Shown: positions 24,796 to 37,600 of the stretch, one piece after another | Position numbering within the stretch: the stretch's first letter is position 1 | Layout of the letters: each line of letters begins with the position of its first letter | NCBI RefSeq assembly: GCF_002994635.1 | Contig: NZ_PVNL01000042.1 | Location: 1 to 64,000, forward strand | DNA: 64,000 nt | Reading direction: 5' to 3' | From: Enhygromyxa salina | GTDB taxonomy: Bacteria > Myxococcota_A > Polyangia > Nannocystales > Nannocystaceae | The notes under the pieces: model-generated | Database searches by the model: none | What the model saw: only the letters and a program-made list of their open reading frames with translations | What the model was told of the DNA's origin: nothing | Program-made: the position numbers and the translations under genes

Positions 24796-25412
24796 CCGAG
24801 GCCACGCCCTGCGTGTACATCGCGACGGGCGCGTTCGACTGCGGCAAGACCACGACCCTCGAGTGGCTGCAGACCCACCGCACGATCACCATCCACGCCG
24901 AGGCCCACCTGCGCGCGCTGGCTTCACTGGGGACGCGCAGCGCCGGTCACCCGCCCAACACCGCGTTCACGCCGATCGAAGATCCCGACCACCTGTGTCC
25001 GATGTGCTGCCCGTGGCGGTTTGCCGAGCTGACCCTCGACCACCAGCGAGACATCGAGCGCGCCGCCCAGACCGGTCACGTGCTCGAGCGCGGCTACCTC
25101 GATCCAATCGAGATGTTGCTGCGCAACACCAACGCAGCCGACGACGCGCCACGGCCCGCGTGGACGCCGATCACCCGCTACGCCAAGGTGTTCTTGTTCG
25201 AGGTCATGCCACAGCTGCAGCGGCCCCGCTGGGGCAAGAGCGCGGCCCAGCGCGCGGCAGAGGCGGTCGCGATCAATCGACGGCTCGAGCGGCTGTATCT
25301 GCACGCGGGCCATGACGTGACCCGGATCGCGCCCGCGAGCGTCGAGGTCCGCGCGAGCGTGTTGCTGGCGGTGATGCGCAACGAGATCGGCCCCGCGTCA
25401 CGACAGGCGTGA
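24792..25412 (+). CDS. P-loop NTPase/kinase-like protein
   Basis: A 206-residue protein with Walker A GAFDCGKTTT at residues 13-22, like AAA_28/nucleoside-kinase-type P-loop proteins. A CPMCC cysteine cluster near residue 75 could bind metal. The GHVLERGYLDPIEMLL helix and the FLFEVMPQLQRP segment complete a small kinase-like fold. It ends the operon and is followed by a REP-like hairpin. Possible roles are phosphorylating a small substrate or powering the modification, but none is shown. Confidence 0.7.
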   Translation: MTEATPCVYIATGAFDCGKTTTLEWLQTHRTITIHAEAHLRALASLGTRSAGHPPNTAFTPIEDPDHLCPMCCPWRFAELTLDHQRDIERAAQTGHVLERGYLDPIEMLLRNTNAADDAPRPAWTPITRYAKVFLFEVMPQLQRPRWGKSAAQRAAEAVAINRRLERLYLHAGHDVTRIAPASVEVRASVLLAVMRNEIGPASRQA

Positions 25413-25470
25413 GGCGGAGCCGAGGCTGATCGACCCCCGAGGAGCGAAGCGATCCTCGTGGGGTCACATG
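25411..25470. repeat. REP-like hairpin
   Basis: Arms GACCCC (25432-25437) and GGGGTC (25460-25465) plus an inner CGAGGA/TCCTCG stem (25438-25443 and 25453-25458) enclose a GCGAAGCGA loop. A GAGGCGGAGCCGAGG segment precedes it. The same words occur in the element at 36-126. It sits between two converging genes and may also terminate both. Confidence 0.65.
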
Positions 25471-25474
25471 CCGG

Positions 25475-26764
<1,290 letters not shown>

Positions 26765-27021
26765 GTGATCTATTCAGACGCGCACTGTACATGGGTCGCG
26801 TGGCTTAGACCAGAATTGCGAGCCAATGCAACTGATTCGTGTGGCGTTGGGCCTTTCGAGGTTTGGTCCGTCGCCAAGATGCAATGAATCCCACAAACTG
26901 GGCCGGACCGTGCATGCTCACGTCGCGTGAAGCACGCTAGCCGCAGTGGTTCCCATGCTCAGCGCCGCGTGGCTCGCTCACTGCGCGCGCTCGAAATTTC
27001 GGTGTAGCTTCGCCCCGATGC

Positions 27022-27027
27022 GGAGGA
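27022..27027 (+). promoter_or_regulatory. Shine-Dalgarno for the TTG start of glgP
   Basis: GGAGGA lies 7 bases before the TTG at 27035. It supports a rare TTG start for glycogen phosphorylase. Confidence 0.6.
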
Positions 27028-27034
27028 TCTTGCG

Positions 27035-29494
<2,460 letters not shown>

Positions 29495-29562
29495 ACCCGT
29501 GTCTCGCCTGCAGTCAGCCGCGAAGGGTTTCGCGCAGACGCGCGCTCGTGTATGAGGCCCCC

Positions 29563-29907
29563 ATGCTGAACCGACTCTCCGCCTCCCTGCTGCTCGCCGT
29601 GCTCACCCTCGCCGCCTGTGGCCCGTCTGCCGAAGACGAGGTCAAGATGAAGGAGAAGATGGCCCTCGAGTCAGCCCGCGCCGAGCTCATGCTCACCGCC
29701 ACCGACTGCGAGGCGCTCGAGGTCAGCCTCACGGAGTTCAAGTCGACCAACGCCGACAGGCTCACGGCGCTCGACACCTGGTGGGTCGCCCTCGGCGATG
29801 GCGCGAAGGACAAGCTGATCGAGGCCCACCAGACCGAGTGGGACGCCCAGACTGGCGCCATGATCAAAGCTTCGGCCTGCGCCGAAGCCATCAAAGCCGG
29901 ATTCTGA
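29563..29907 (+). CDS. Small lipoprotein
   Basis: A 114-residue protein with signal peptide and LTLAAC lipobox, then a charged helical region and two cysteines (DCEAL and ACAEA) that could form one disulfide. No family recognised. It lies between glgP and a strong hairpin. Confidence 0.7.
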   Translation: MLNRLSASLLLAVLTLAACGPSAEDEVKMKEKMALESARAELMLTATDCEALEVSLTEFKSTNADRLTALDTWWVALGDGAKDKLIEAHQTEWDAQTGAMIKASACAEAIKAGF

Positions 29908-29932
29908 GCCTGCCCGAGCTCGTGTAGGCGCC

Positions 29933-29971
29933 GTCCCCTGGATCCGGATCGACATCCGAGATCCAGGGGAC
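29933..29971. terminator. Strong hairpin between convergent genes
   Basis: Perfect 12-bp arms (29933-29944 and 29960-29971) and an inner 4-bp stem form a long hairpin between the converging genes ending at 29907 and 29986. It lacks a T run, so it is best described as a terminator-like or mRNA 3'-end hairpin acting for both strands. Confidence 0.7.
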
Positions 29972-29985
29972 CGCTGAGCTCGAGG

Positions 29986-31518
29986 CTACTGCCAGGTGAT
30001 CGTGATTGTGCCGTCGCCGTTTTGGACGCCAGGTGAGGTCATTCCGTTGTTGACACCGCCGATGTACGACGAGCCGCCACCACCGTGGCCGTCCTGACCG
30101 CCGCTGCCACCGCCGAAGTAGCCGCCACCACCGGTGCCAGCGTGCAGCGTGGTGTTCGAGCCGCCACCGACACCGAGCGCACCGGGGCTGCCTGCGGGGT
30201 TGTTCCCACCAGCCGCGCCGCCTGCGTTCTGCGTGCCGCCCTGGCCGTCCGCTGCGGGACTGTCACCGCCCGAACCCGCGCTGCCAGTCAGGCCGCCACC
30301 GTCGCCGCCGCCGAGCCCACCGCAAGACCACTCCGCACCACCACCGCCGCCGCCGACGATGACCCGATCGGCGAGCTCCTGACCACCCAGGCGAACGTCA
30401 GACGCACCGCCACCGCCGCTGCAGGTCGTGGCTTGCAGGCACTGGTTGACCGGGCCCCCGCCGTTCCAGCCAGCCACCGCCGGGGCGCCAGCGCCACCGA
30501 CGTAGACAAACAGGGTGTCGCCGGGATCGACGTCCAGATCGCCCTCGGCCATGCCACCGAGGCCGCCCAGGTCACCGTTTCCGCCGCAGTTGTTGAGGCT
30601 GTTGGTCGGGGTCCCACCTTCGGCACCAGCGACGACGATGTGGACCGAGACCACCCCGTTGGGCACCACGAACTGTTCGAACTCCCCGGTGAACTCGAAC
30701 GTGACCTCGCCGGGGTTGAGGGTGCACGCGTTGGCGCAGGCGTCGTCATCGATCATGTTGCCGTCGTCGCAGTCCTCGACACCGGCCTCGACGAACCCAT
30801 CGCCGCAGGTTGCGACGAGGCATCCGGCCACGCAGCTGTCGCTGTCGTCCATGTTGCCGTCGTCGCAGTCCTCGACGCCCGCTTGCAGGAACCCGTCGCC
30901 ACAAGCGGCGGGCTGACACATCGAGGTACAGTCGTCGGTGTCGTCGACGTTGCCGTCATCGCAACCTTCGACCATGTCTTGAATGAAGCCGTCGCCGCAC
31001 GCGGCCGCGACGCAGAGGCTGGTGCACGCATCGGTGTCGACGTCGTTGCCGTCGTCACAGTCCTCGCCATCGTCCACGACTCCGTCGCCGCAGGTCTCCA
31101 TCTCGCAGGTCGAGGAGCAGCCGTCGCCGCTCTCGACGTTGCCGTCGTCGCAACCTTCGACGCCACTTTGCGTGAAGCCGTCGCCACATGTCGCGTTGAG
31201 GCAGCTGCTGGTGCACGCGTCGGTGTCGTCGGGGTTGCCGTCGTCACACTCTTCACCGTCGTCGACGACTCCGTCGCCACAGATCGGGTTGGGATCGCCA
31301 TCTCCGTCGCCAGGATCGCCGTCGCCGTCTCCGTCGCCGTCTCCGTCGCCGTCGCCGTCGCCGGTGTCAGTCGTCTCGTCGCCGTCTCCGTCTCCGTCGC
31401 CGTCCCCGGTCGTGTCGCCGGTCGTGTCGCCGGCGTCGGTCGAGGGCACATCGTCCGCACACGCGAAGCTCGCAGTCATCGTCAAGATCGTGATTGAAGT
31501 CAGTATTTGCTTGCGCAC
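29986..31518 (-). CDS. Secreted protein with six Myxococcus disulfide repeats and glycine-rich domain
   Basis: A 510-residue exported protein, probably starting at GTG 31518 (VRKQILTSITILTM..). A GD linker follows the signal peptide, then six tandem ~36-residue DUF4215/Myxo-disulfide repeats (CGDG..GVExCDDGNxxDxDxCxxxCxxA). The C-terminal ~230 residues are a glycine-rich beta domain (VPNGVVSVHIVVAGAEGG, DTLFVYVGGAG, VIVGGGGGG, GGGGYFGGGSGG, GTITITWQ), like the Gly-rich domain near ALK-type receptors and bacterial adhesins. The cysteine before ADD is not in a canonical lipobox. Likely a surface binding protein. Confidence 0.8.
   Translation of the reverse strand: MRKQILTSITILTMTASFACADDVPSTDAGDTTGDTTGDGDGDGDGDETTDTGDGDGDGDGDGDGDGDPGDGDGDPNPICGDGVVDDGEECDDGNPDDTDACTSSCLNATCGDGFTQSGVEGCDDGNVESGDGCSSTCEMETCGDGVVDDGEDCDDGNDVDTDACTSLCVAAACGDGFIQDMVEGCDDGNVDDTDDCTSMCQPAACGDGFLQAGVEDCDDGNMDDSDSCVAGCLVATCGDGFVEAGVEDCDDGNMIDDDACANACTLNPGEVTFEFTGEFEQFVVPNGVVSVHIVVAGAEGGTPTNSLNNCGGNGDLGGLGGMAEGDLDVDPGDTLFVYVGGAGAPAVAGWNGGGPVNQCLQATTCSGGGGASDVRLGGQELADRVIVGGGGGGAEWSCGGLGGGDGGGLTGSAGSGGDSPAADGQGGTQNAGGAAGGNNPAGSPGALGVGGGSNTTLHAGTGGGGYFGGGSGGQDGHGGGGSSYIGGVNNGMTSPGVQNGDGTITITWQ
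31293..31407 (-). repeat. GD-coding hexanucleotide tract
   Basis: GGCGAC/GGAGAC hexamers with a few ACGACCGG breaks encode the Gly-Asp linker of the disulfide-repeat protein. Confidence 0.7.
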
Positions 31519-31638
31519 ACGGATGTCTACTCTCGATTCAACTCGCCCGCGAGCCATCGAGCCATGACAGAACGACGCGTCACACGTCGACCGACAGTGT
31601 ATGAGACCGCGAAGTCAGATAGGCTCACGCGCCCCAGC

Positions 31639-33852
31639 ATGCTCACGCAAGCCGAGATCACCGCGCTCGTCCGCGCCGAGCATGACGACCCGTTCGCGGT
31701 GCTTGGGCCACACCCATCGAGCGATGGGCTGTGGATCCGCGCGCTGCTGCCGGGCGCGCAGGCTGTCGAGCTGCTCGACACCGACGGCACGGTCATCTCG
31801 CAGCTGACTTCAATCCACCCCGACGGCCTGTTCGAGCTGCTGCTGACCACTCACCCGCCTGCGCAGACCTGGGCCTACCAGCTCCAGGCTCACTACCCGC
31901 ACGGCCACACCGAGCGCATCCACGATCCCTACCGATTCGGCTCGACGCTCGGCGAGCTCGATCGTCACCTGCTCGGCGAGGGCTCGCACCTGCGCCCGTG
32001 GCAGGTGTTCGGCGCCCACGTGTGCGAGCAGCAGGGCGTGGCCGGAGTCCGCTTCGTGGTCTGGGCGCCCAACGCCGCTCGGGTCGCGGTGATCGGCGAC
32101 TTCAACCAGTGGGAGCCCCGTCGCCACCCGATGCGCCTGCACCCCAGCGTCGGCGTGTGGGAGCTGTTCGTGCCCGGCGTGCGCGCGGGCGCCACGTACA
32201 AGTATGAGCTGCGCACCCGCGACGGCCGGGTGCTGCCGGGCAAGGCCGACCCCTACGCGTTCGGCTCGGAGCTGCGCCCGGCCAGCGCCAGCGTGGTCAG
32301 GCCCGAGCCGCGCGCGAAGCCGCTGCCAGACTCACGCCGACGCGCCAACGCCCGCACCGCGCCGGTCTCGATCTACGAGGTCCACCTCGGCTCGTGGCGG
32401 CGCGGCCCCGACAACAGCTTCCCCACCTGGGAGTCGCTCGCCGAGCAGCTGCCCGCGTACGTCGCCAAGCTCGGCTTCACCCACATCGAGCTGCTGCCGA
32501 TCGCCGAGCACCCCTTCGATGGCTCGTGGGGCTATCAGGTCACCGGGATGTTCGCGCCGACCAGCCGGTTTGGCGATCCGGCCGGGCTCGCCAAGCTGAT
32601 CGACGCCTGCCACGCGAGCGGACTCGGCGTGATCTTGGATTGGGTGCCCGCGCACTTTCCCAACGACGCCTACTCTCTGGTCCATTTCGACGGGACCGAG
32701 CTGTACGAGTACGCCGATCCGCGCGAGGGCTTCCACAAGGACTGGGACACGCTGATCTATAATTTTGGCCGGACCGAGGTCCGCAATTTTTTGGTCGGCA
32801 GCGCTCTATATTGGCTCGAGTGCTGGGGTCTCGACGGCCTGCGCGTCGACGCGGTCGCGTCGATGCTGTACCGCGATTACTCGCGCGAGCCGGGCGAGTG
32901 GGTGCCCAACATCCACGGCGGACGCGAGAACCTCGAGGCGATCTCGCTGGTGCGCCGCGTCAATGAGGTGATCGGCGCCGAGGCGCCCGGTCGGGTCACC
33001 GTCGCCGAAGAGTCCACCTCGTGGCCCGGGGTCTCGCGCCCAACCGACAGCGGCGGCCTGGGCTTCAACTACAAGTGGAACCTCGGCTGGATGCACGACA
33101 CGCTCGGCTACTTCGCCAACGACCCGCTGTACCGCAAGCACCACCACGACAAGCTGACCTTCAGCATCATGTACGCGTTCGACGAGAGCTTCGTGCTGCC
33201 GCTGTCCCACGACGAGGTCGTGCACGGCAAGCGCTCGCTGATCGACAAGATGCCCGGTGATCGCTGGCAGATGTTCGCCAACCTGCGGGCGTTCTTCGGG
33301 TACATGTGGACCCACCCCGGCAAGAAGCTATTGTTCATGGGCGGCGAGTTCGCCCAGCGGCGCGAGTGGAACCACGATCGCGCGCTCGACTGGGAGCTGC
33401 TCGACGCCAGCACCGAAGGCAGCGCCGAGCACCGCGGCGTGCAGGCGCTGATCACTGATCTCAACCAGCTGTACCGGACCCGGGCGGCCCTCCACGAGCT
33501 CGACTGCGAGCCCGAGGGCTTCGAGTGGATCGTCGTCGACGACACCGTTCGCTCGGTCCTGGTGTTCGTGCGCAAGGCTGGCGCGGGCGAGTGCGTGATG
33601 GTGGCCTGCAACTTCACGCCCGTGCCGCGGCCCGACTACCGGATCGGCGTGGCCGTGCCCGGCAATTGGCGGGTCTCGCTCAGCACCGACGCCAGCCGCT
33701 ATGCCGGCAGTGACTATCCGTGCACGGGCAAGCGACCCGGCGCCAAACCCAAGCCGATCACCAGCAAGCCGATCGCCGCGCACGGACACACGCAGTCGAT
33801 CACGCTCAATCTGCCGCCGCTGGCCACGGTGATCCTCGAGCCCAACACATGA
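31639..33852 (+). CDS. glgB: 1,4-alpha-glucan branching enzyme
   Basis: A 737-residue GH13 enzyme that makes alpha-1,6 branches in glycogen. The N-terminal CBM48-type domains (DPFAVLGPHPS; VWAPNAARVAVIGDFNQW) precede the catalytic barrel with nucleophile D404 (GLRVDA), acid/base Glu in AEEST (457-458) and H524-D525 in LSHDEVVHGKRSL. These positions almost equal E. coli GlgB (405, 458, 525-526), which supports the ATG at 31639 over the one at 31564. It heads an operon: its TGA overlaps the glgX start by 4 bases. Confidence 0.96.
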   Translation: MLTQAEITALVRAEHDDPFAVLGPHPSSDGLWIRALLPGAQAVELLDTDGTVISQLTSIHPDGLFELLLTTHPPAQTWAYQLQAHYPHGHTERIHDPYRFGSTLGELDRHLLGEGSHLRPWQVFGAHVCEQQGVAGVRFVVWAPNAARVAVIGDFNQWEPRRHPMRLHPSVGVWELFVPGVRAGATYKYELRTRDGRVLPGKADPYAFGSELRPASASVVRPEPRAKPLPDSRRRANARTAPVSIYEVHLGSWRRGPDNSFPTWESLAEQLPAYVAKLGFTHIELLPIAEHPFDGSWGYQVTGMFAPTSRFGDPAGLAKLIDACHASGLGVILDWVPAHFPNDAYSLVHFDGTELYEYADPREGFHKDWDTLIYNFGRTEVRNFLVGSALYWLECWGLDGLRVDAVASMLYRDYSREPGEWVPNIHGGRENLEAISLVRRVNEVIGAEAPGRVTVAEESTSWPGVSRPTDSGGLGFNYKWNLGWMHDTLGYFANDPLYRKHHHDKLTFSIMYAFDESFVLPLSHDEVVHGKRSLIDKMPGDRWQMFANLRAFFGYMWTHPGKKLLFMGGEFAQRREWNHDRALDWELLDASTEGSAEHRGVQALITDLNQLYRTRAALHELDCEPEGFEWIVVDDTVRSVLVFVRKAGAGECVMVACNFTPVPRPDYRIGVAVPGNWRVSLSTDASRYAGSDYPCTGKRPGAKPKPITSKPIAAHGHTQSITLNLPPLATVILEPNT

Positions 33853-35927
33853 CGAGCCGCTTCGATCCAGCGCGGGGCCTGCCCTACCCGCTCGGCGCGA
33901 CGATCCGCGACGGAGGGGTCAACTTCGCGGTGATGTCCGAGCACGCCACGAAGATCGAGCTGTGTATGTTCGAACCCGACAATGGCGAGCGCCGCCTGAC
34001 GCTGCCCGGCCGCGCCCACGGCGTTCACTTTGGGTTTCTGCCGGGTGCGGGCGCGGGCATGGTCTACGGTCTGCGCGCCCACGGCCCCGATGCGCCGCAA
34101 GACGGCCACCGCTTCAATCCCCACAAGCTATTGCTCGATCCCTACGCGCGCGAGATCGTCGGCCAATTCGAGTGGTCGGAGCTGCACTTTGGCTACCAGC
34201 GCGACGGCACGCTCGACCCCCGAGACAACGCCGCCCGCATGCTCGCGGCCCGCGTCGCCGCCCCGCTCGCGCCAGCCAGGCGCGCGTCTGCCCCGGTTCC
34301 CATTGCCGACACCATCCTCTACGAGCTCCACGTCAAGGGCTTCTCCAAGCTGAACCCGGCGATCCCGGAGCCGCTGCGGGGCACCTACGCTGGGCTCGCG
34401 CATCCGGCCAGCGTCGCGTACCTGCGCGAGCTCGGGGTCACCACGCTCTCGCTGCTGCCGGTTCACTATTGCGTGTCCGAGCAGCACCTGAGCCGGCTCG
34501 GGCTCGTCAACTATTGGGGCTACAACACGCTCGGTTGGTTCTGCCCGGATCCGCGTTGGTCGAGCACGCCAGCTGATCCCACAGCGACCCGCGCAGAGTT
34601 CCGCGCGATGGTTCAGACCCTGCATGAGGCCGGCCTCGAGGTCGTGCTCGATGTCGTGTTCAACCACAGCGCCGAGGCCGACGAGCGCGGCCCAACCCTG
34701 AGCCTGCGCGGCCTCGACAACTCGCTGTACTATCGCCGGCAGGACTTCAGCGGCTGCGGCAACAGCCTGGATCTCGGCCACCCACGCGTGACCCAGCTGG
34801 TGCTCGACTCGCTCCGCTACTGGGTCGAGCAGATGGGCGTCGACGGGTTTCGCTTCGATCTCGCGACCACGCTCGGGCGCGCGCGCACGGCCTATGATCC
34901 GCGCGCGCCCTTGCTCGTCGCGTTAGAGCAGGACCCGGTGCTGGCCGGCGCCAAGCTGATCGCCGAGCCGTGGGATCTGGGCCCCGACGGGTACCAGCTC
35001 GGCCGGTTCCCGGGTCGCTTCCTCGAGTGGAACGATCGCTACCGCGACGGCATGCGCCGGGCGTGGCTGCGTCGGGACGGGCACCGCGGCGAGCTCGCGC
35101 GGCGGCTCGCGGGCTCGAGCGATCGCTTTCATCACGGCCTGCGCACGCCCAGCGCCAGCGTCAATTTCATCACCGCCCACGACGGCTTCACGCTCGCGGA
35201 TCTGGTCAGCTACGCCCGCAAGCACAATCTCGCCAACGGCGAGAACAACCGCGACGGCCACGATCACAACCTCAGCGACAACTGCGGCGTCGAGGGTCCC
35301 AGCAGCGATCCGGCGATCCTCGCCCAGCGTCGGCGCCTGGTCCGGGCGATGCTCACCTGCCTGTTCGTGTCGCAGGGCACCCCGATGCTGCTGGCCGGCG
35401 ACGAGCTCGGGCGCAGCCAGGGCGGCAACAACAACGCCTACTGTCAGGACGGCCCGAGCACCTGGCTGGACTGGGCCAACGTTGACCTCGAGCTGCTCGC
35501 GTTCGTTCGCAAGCTGATCGCGCTGCGCCGCGAACACGCCATGCTGGGCTGCGATCGCTGGCTCACCGACCACCCGGGCCAGGCCGGAGTCGACGTCGAC
35601 GCGATGGTCGAGTCAGGCGTGGCGGACTCGAGCGGACCGCCCGTGCAGTGGCGCCGCCCCGACGGCCCGCTCATGCAGGTCGCCGACTGGGACGCGACCG
35701 CTCACCATGCCTTGAGCGTGCGCCTGGGCCAGGGCACCGACGAACTCCTCTTGTTGTTCAATCCCTCGCTCGAGCCGGTCCTGTTCTCGCTGCCGCCCGG
35801 CCCGTGGGCGATCGCGCTGTGCAGCGACGAGCTCGGCGCTCACGCCAACCGTCGGCCCGGCACGCTGCGGGTTGGGGCCCAGTCCGTCATCGTGCTCGCC
35901 CACCCTCACCACGACATCAAACCATGA
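33849..35927 (+). CDS. glgX: Glycogen debranching enzyme (GlgX/TreX type)
   Basis: A 692-residue GH13 isoamylase-type enzyme that cleaves alpha-1,6 links in phosphorylase-limit glycogen. It shows an N-terminal CBM48 (GGVNFAVMSEHATKIELCMF), VFNHSAE, nucleophile D337 in GFRFDLATTLGR, acid E373 in LIAEPWD and TAHDGFTL. It overlaps glgB upstream and malQ downstream, each by 4 bases. The products are short maltodextrins, fed to MalQ and GlgP. Confidence 0.95.
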   Translation: MTSRFDPARGLPYPLGATIRDGGVNFAVMSEHATKIELCMFEPDNGERRLTLPGRAHGVHFGFLPGAGAGMVYGLRAHGPDAPQDGHRFNPHKLLLDPYAREIVGQFEWSELHFGYQRDGTLDPRDNAARMLAARVAAPLAPARRASAPVPIADTILYELHVKGFSKLNPAIPEPLRGTYAGLAHPASVAYLRELGVTTLSLLPVHYCVSEQHLSRLGLVNYWGYNTLGWFCPDPRWSSTPADPTATRAEFRAMVQTLHEAGLEVVLDVVFNHSAEADERGPTLSLRGLDNSLYYRRQDFSGCGNSLDLGHPRVTQLVLDSLRYWVEQMGVDGFRFDLATTLGRARTAYDPRAPLLVALEQDPVLAGAKLIAEPWDLGPDGYQLGRFPGRFLEWNDRYRDGMRRAWLRRDGHRGELARRLAGSSDRFHHGLRTPSASVNFITAHDGFTLADLVSYARKHNLANGENNRDGHDHNLSDNCGVEGPSSDPAILAQRRRLVRAMLTCLFVSQGTPMLLAGDELGRSQGGNNNAYCQDGPSTWLDWANVDLELLAFVRKLIALRREHAMLGCDRWLTDHPGQAGVDVDAMVESGVADSSGPPVQWRRPDGPLMQVADWDATAHHALSVRLGQGTDELLLLFNPSLEPVLFSLPPGPWAIALCSDELGAHANRRPGTLRVGAQSVIVLAHPHHDIKP

Positions 35928-37450
35928 CCAATCAACGCGCCTCTGGAGTCTTGCTGCACCCAACCTCGCTCCCCGGCCCCCACGGGATCGGCGACCTCGG
36001 TCCATCCGCGCGGCACTTCGTCGAGTGGTTGGTCAGCGCCGGGCAGCGGCTGTGGCAGGTGCTGCCGCTCAACCCGGTCGGGGCCGGCAACTCGCCCTAC
36101 GCCAGCGTCTCGGTGTTCGCTGGGAGCCCGCTGCTGGTCGCGCTCGAGCCTCTGATCGAAGCGGGCTGGCTGGCGCCGCCGCACCACGACGAGCTCGCGC
36201 AGTTCAACCCGCACCGGGTCGACTTCGAGCGCGTGATCCCGTGGCGCATGGCCAAGCTGCGCGAGGCCGCGGCCGGCTTCTTCGCCCACGCCAGCCCCGA
36301 GCAGCGCGCCGCGTTCGCGGCCTATGCCGAGGCCGAGGCCAGCTGGCTCGACGACTACGCCCTGTTCATGACCCTCGACGGGCTTCACCAGCCCACGGAT
36401 GGCACGTTCGTCGCGTGGACCGACTGGCCGCCCGCGCTGGCCCGGCGCGAGGCCGCGGCGCTGGCCGCCGCCCGCGAGCAACACCGCGATGAAGTGACGT
36501 TTTGGTGCTTCGTGCAGTATTGCTTCGACCAGCAGTGGCGCGAGCTCAAGCGCTACGCCAACGAGCGAGACGTGCAGATCATCGGTGATCTGCCGATCTT
36601 CGTCGCGGGTCACGGCGCCGATTGTTGGAGCCGACCGGATCTCTACCTGCTCGCAGAAGATCTCACCCCCCGGGTCGTCGCGGGCGTCCCCCCCGACTTC
36701 TTCTCGAAGACGGGTCAGCGCTGGGGCAACCCGCTGTACGACTGGGACGCGATGGCGCGCGATGGCTATGCCTGGTGGGTCGCCCGCGCGCGGCGGCAGC
36801 TCGCGCTCGCGGATCTGATCCGGGTCGACCATTTCCGTGGGTTCGCCAGCTACTGGGAGATCCCCGCGAGCAGCCCGCTCGCAACCGACGGCCACTGGGT
36901 CCCCGGGCCCGGCGCAGCCCTGTTCGAGGCCCTCGAGGCCGCGCTCGGCGAGCTGCCCGTGATCGCCGAAGACCTGGGCGTGATCACCAAGGACGTGGAG
37001 ACCCTGCGCGACCAGCTTGGGCTGCCCGGCATGAAGGTGCTGCAATTCGCGTTCTTCGACGACGCCACCCACCCGTTCTTGCCCCACAACTATCCCGAGA
37101 ATTGCGTGGTCTATACCGGGACTCACGACAATGACACGGTGCGGGGCTGGTATGAGGGCGCGCTGCCGCGGGATCAAGCGTTCGCGCGGGCGTACCTGGG
37201 GTGCGGCGGTCACGATCTACATTGGGCGATGATCCGCGCCGCGTCGGCGTCACCCGCCAGGCTCGCGATCTATCAATTCCAGGACGTCCTCGGCCTCGAT
37301 GGTGCGCACCGCATGAACGTGCCGGGCCAGACCGAGTGCTGGACCTGGCGGTTTGGCTGGGAGACGATCGGGGGCGAGCCCGCGTGGCGGCTGCTGCAGC
37401 TCAGCGCCGCGCACGGCCGCGCCCCCCTCGAGCGCCTCAGCCATTCCTGA
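35924..37450 (+). CDS. malQ: 4-alpha-glucanotransferase (amylomaltase)
   Basis: A 508-residue GH77 enzyme moving glucan segments between maltodextrins. The family start SGVLLHPTSLPGPHGIGDLG is present, with WQVLPLNPVGAGNSPYAS, nucleophile D302 in IRVDHFRGF, acid E349 in VIAEDLG and THDNDTVRGW. It is the third gene of glgB-glgX-malQ, starting inside the glgX stop (ATGA). With GlgP it recycles linear dextrins during glycogen breakdown. Confidence 0.96.
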   Translation: MTNQRASGVLLHPTSLPGPHGIGDLGPSARHFVEWLVSAGQRLWQVLPLNPVGAGNSPYASVSVFAGSPLLVALEPLIEAGWLAPPHHDELAQFNPHRVDFERVIPWRMAKLREAAAGFFAHASPEQRAAFAAYAEAEASWLDDYALFMTLDGLHQPTDGTFVAWTDWPPALARREAAALAAAREQHRDEVTFWCFVQYCFDQQWRELKRYANERDVQIIGDLPIFVAGHGADCWSRPDLYLLAEDLTPRVVAGVPPDFFSKTGQRWGNPLYDWDAMARDGYAWWVARARRQLALADLIRVDHFRGFASYWEIPASSPLATDGHWVPGPGAALFEALEAALGELPVIAEDLGVITKDVETLRDQLGLPGMKVLQFAFFDDATHPFLPHNYPENCVVYTGTHDNDTVRGWYEGALPRDQAFARAYLGCGGHDLHWAMIRAASASPARLAIYQFQDVLGLDGAHRMNVPGQTECWTWRFGWETIGGEPAWRLLQLSAAHGRAPLERLSHS

Positions 37451-37600
37451 CCCCGACCGCGCCTGAGTGGGTATACAATCCACCGGCCGGTCGCGGGACT
37501 CGGTTGCGACTTCCGGACCTCGCATCTGAAGCGGATACTTCGCTGTCGCTCCACATCGCCCCGACCGGCGCTTCTCCCTCCGTTCGACTCGAGCCTGACC

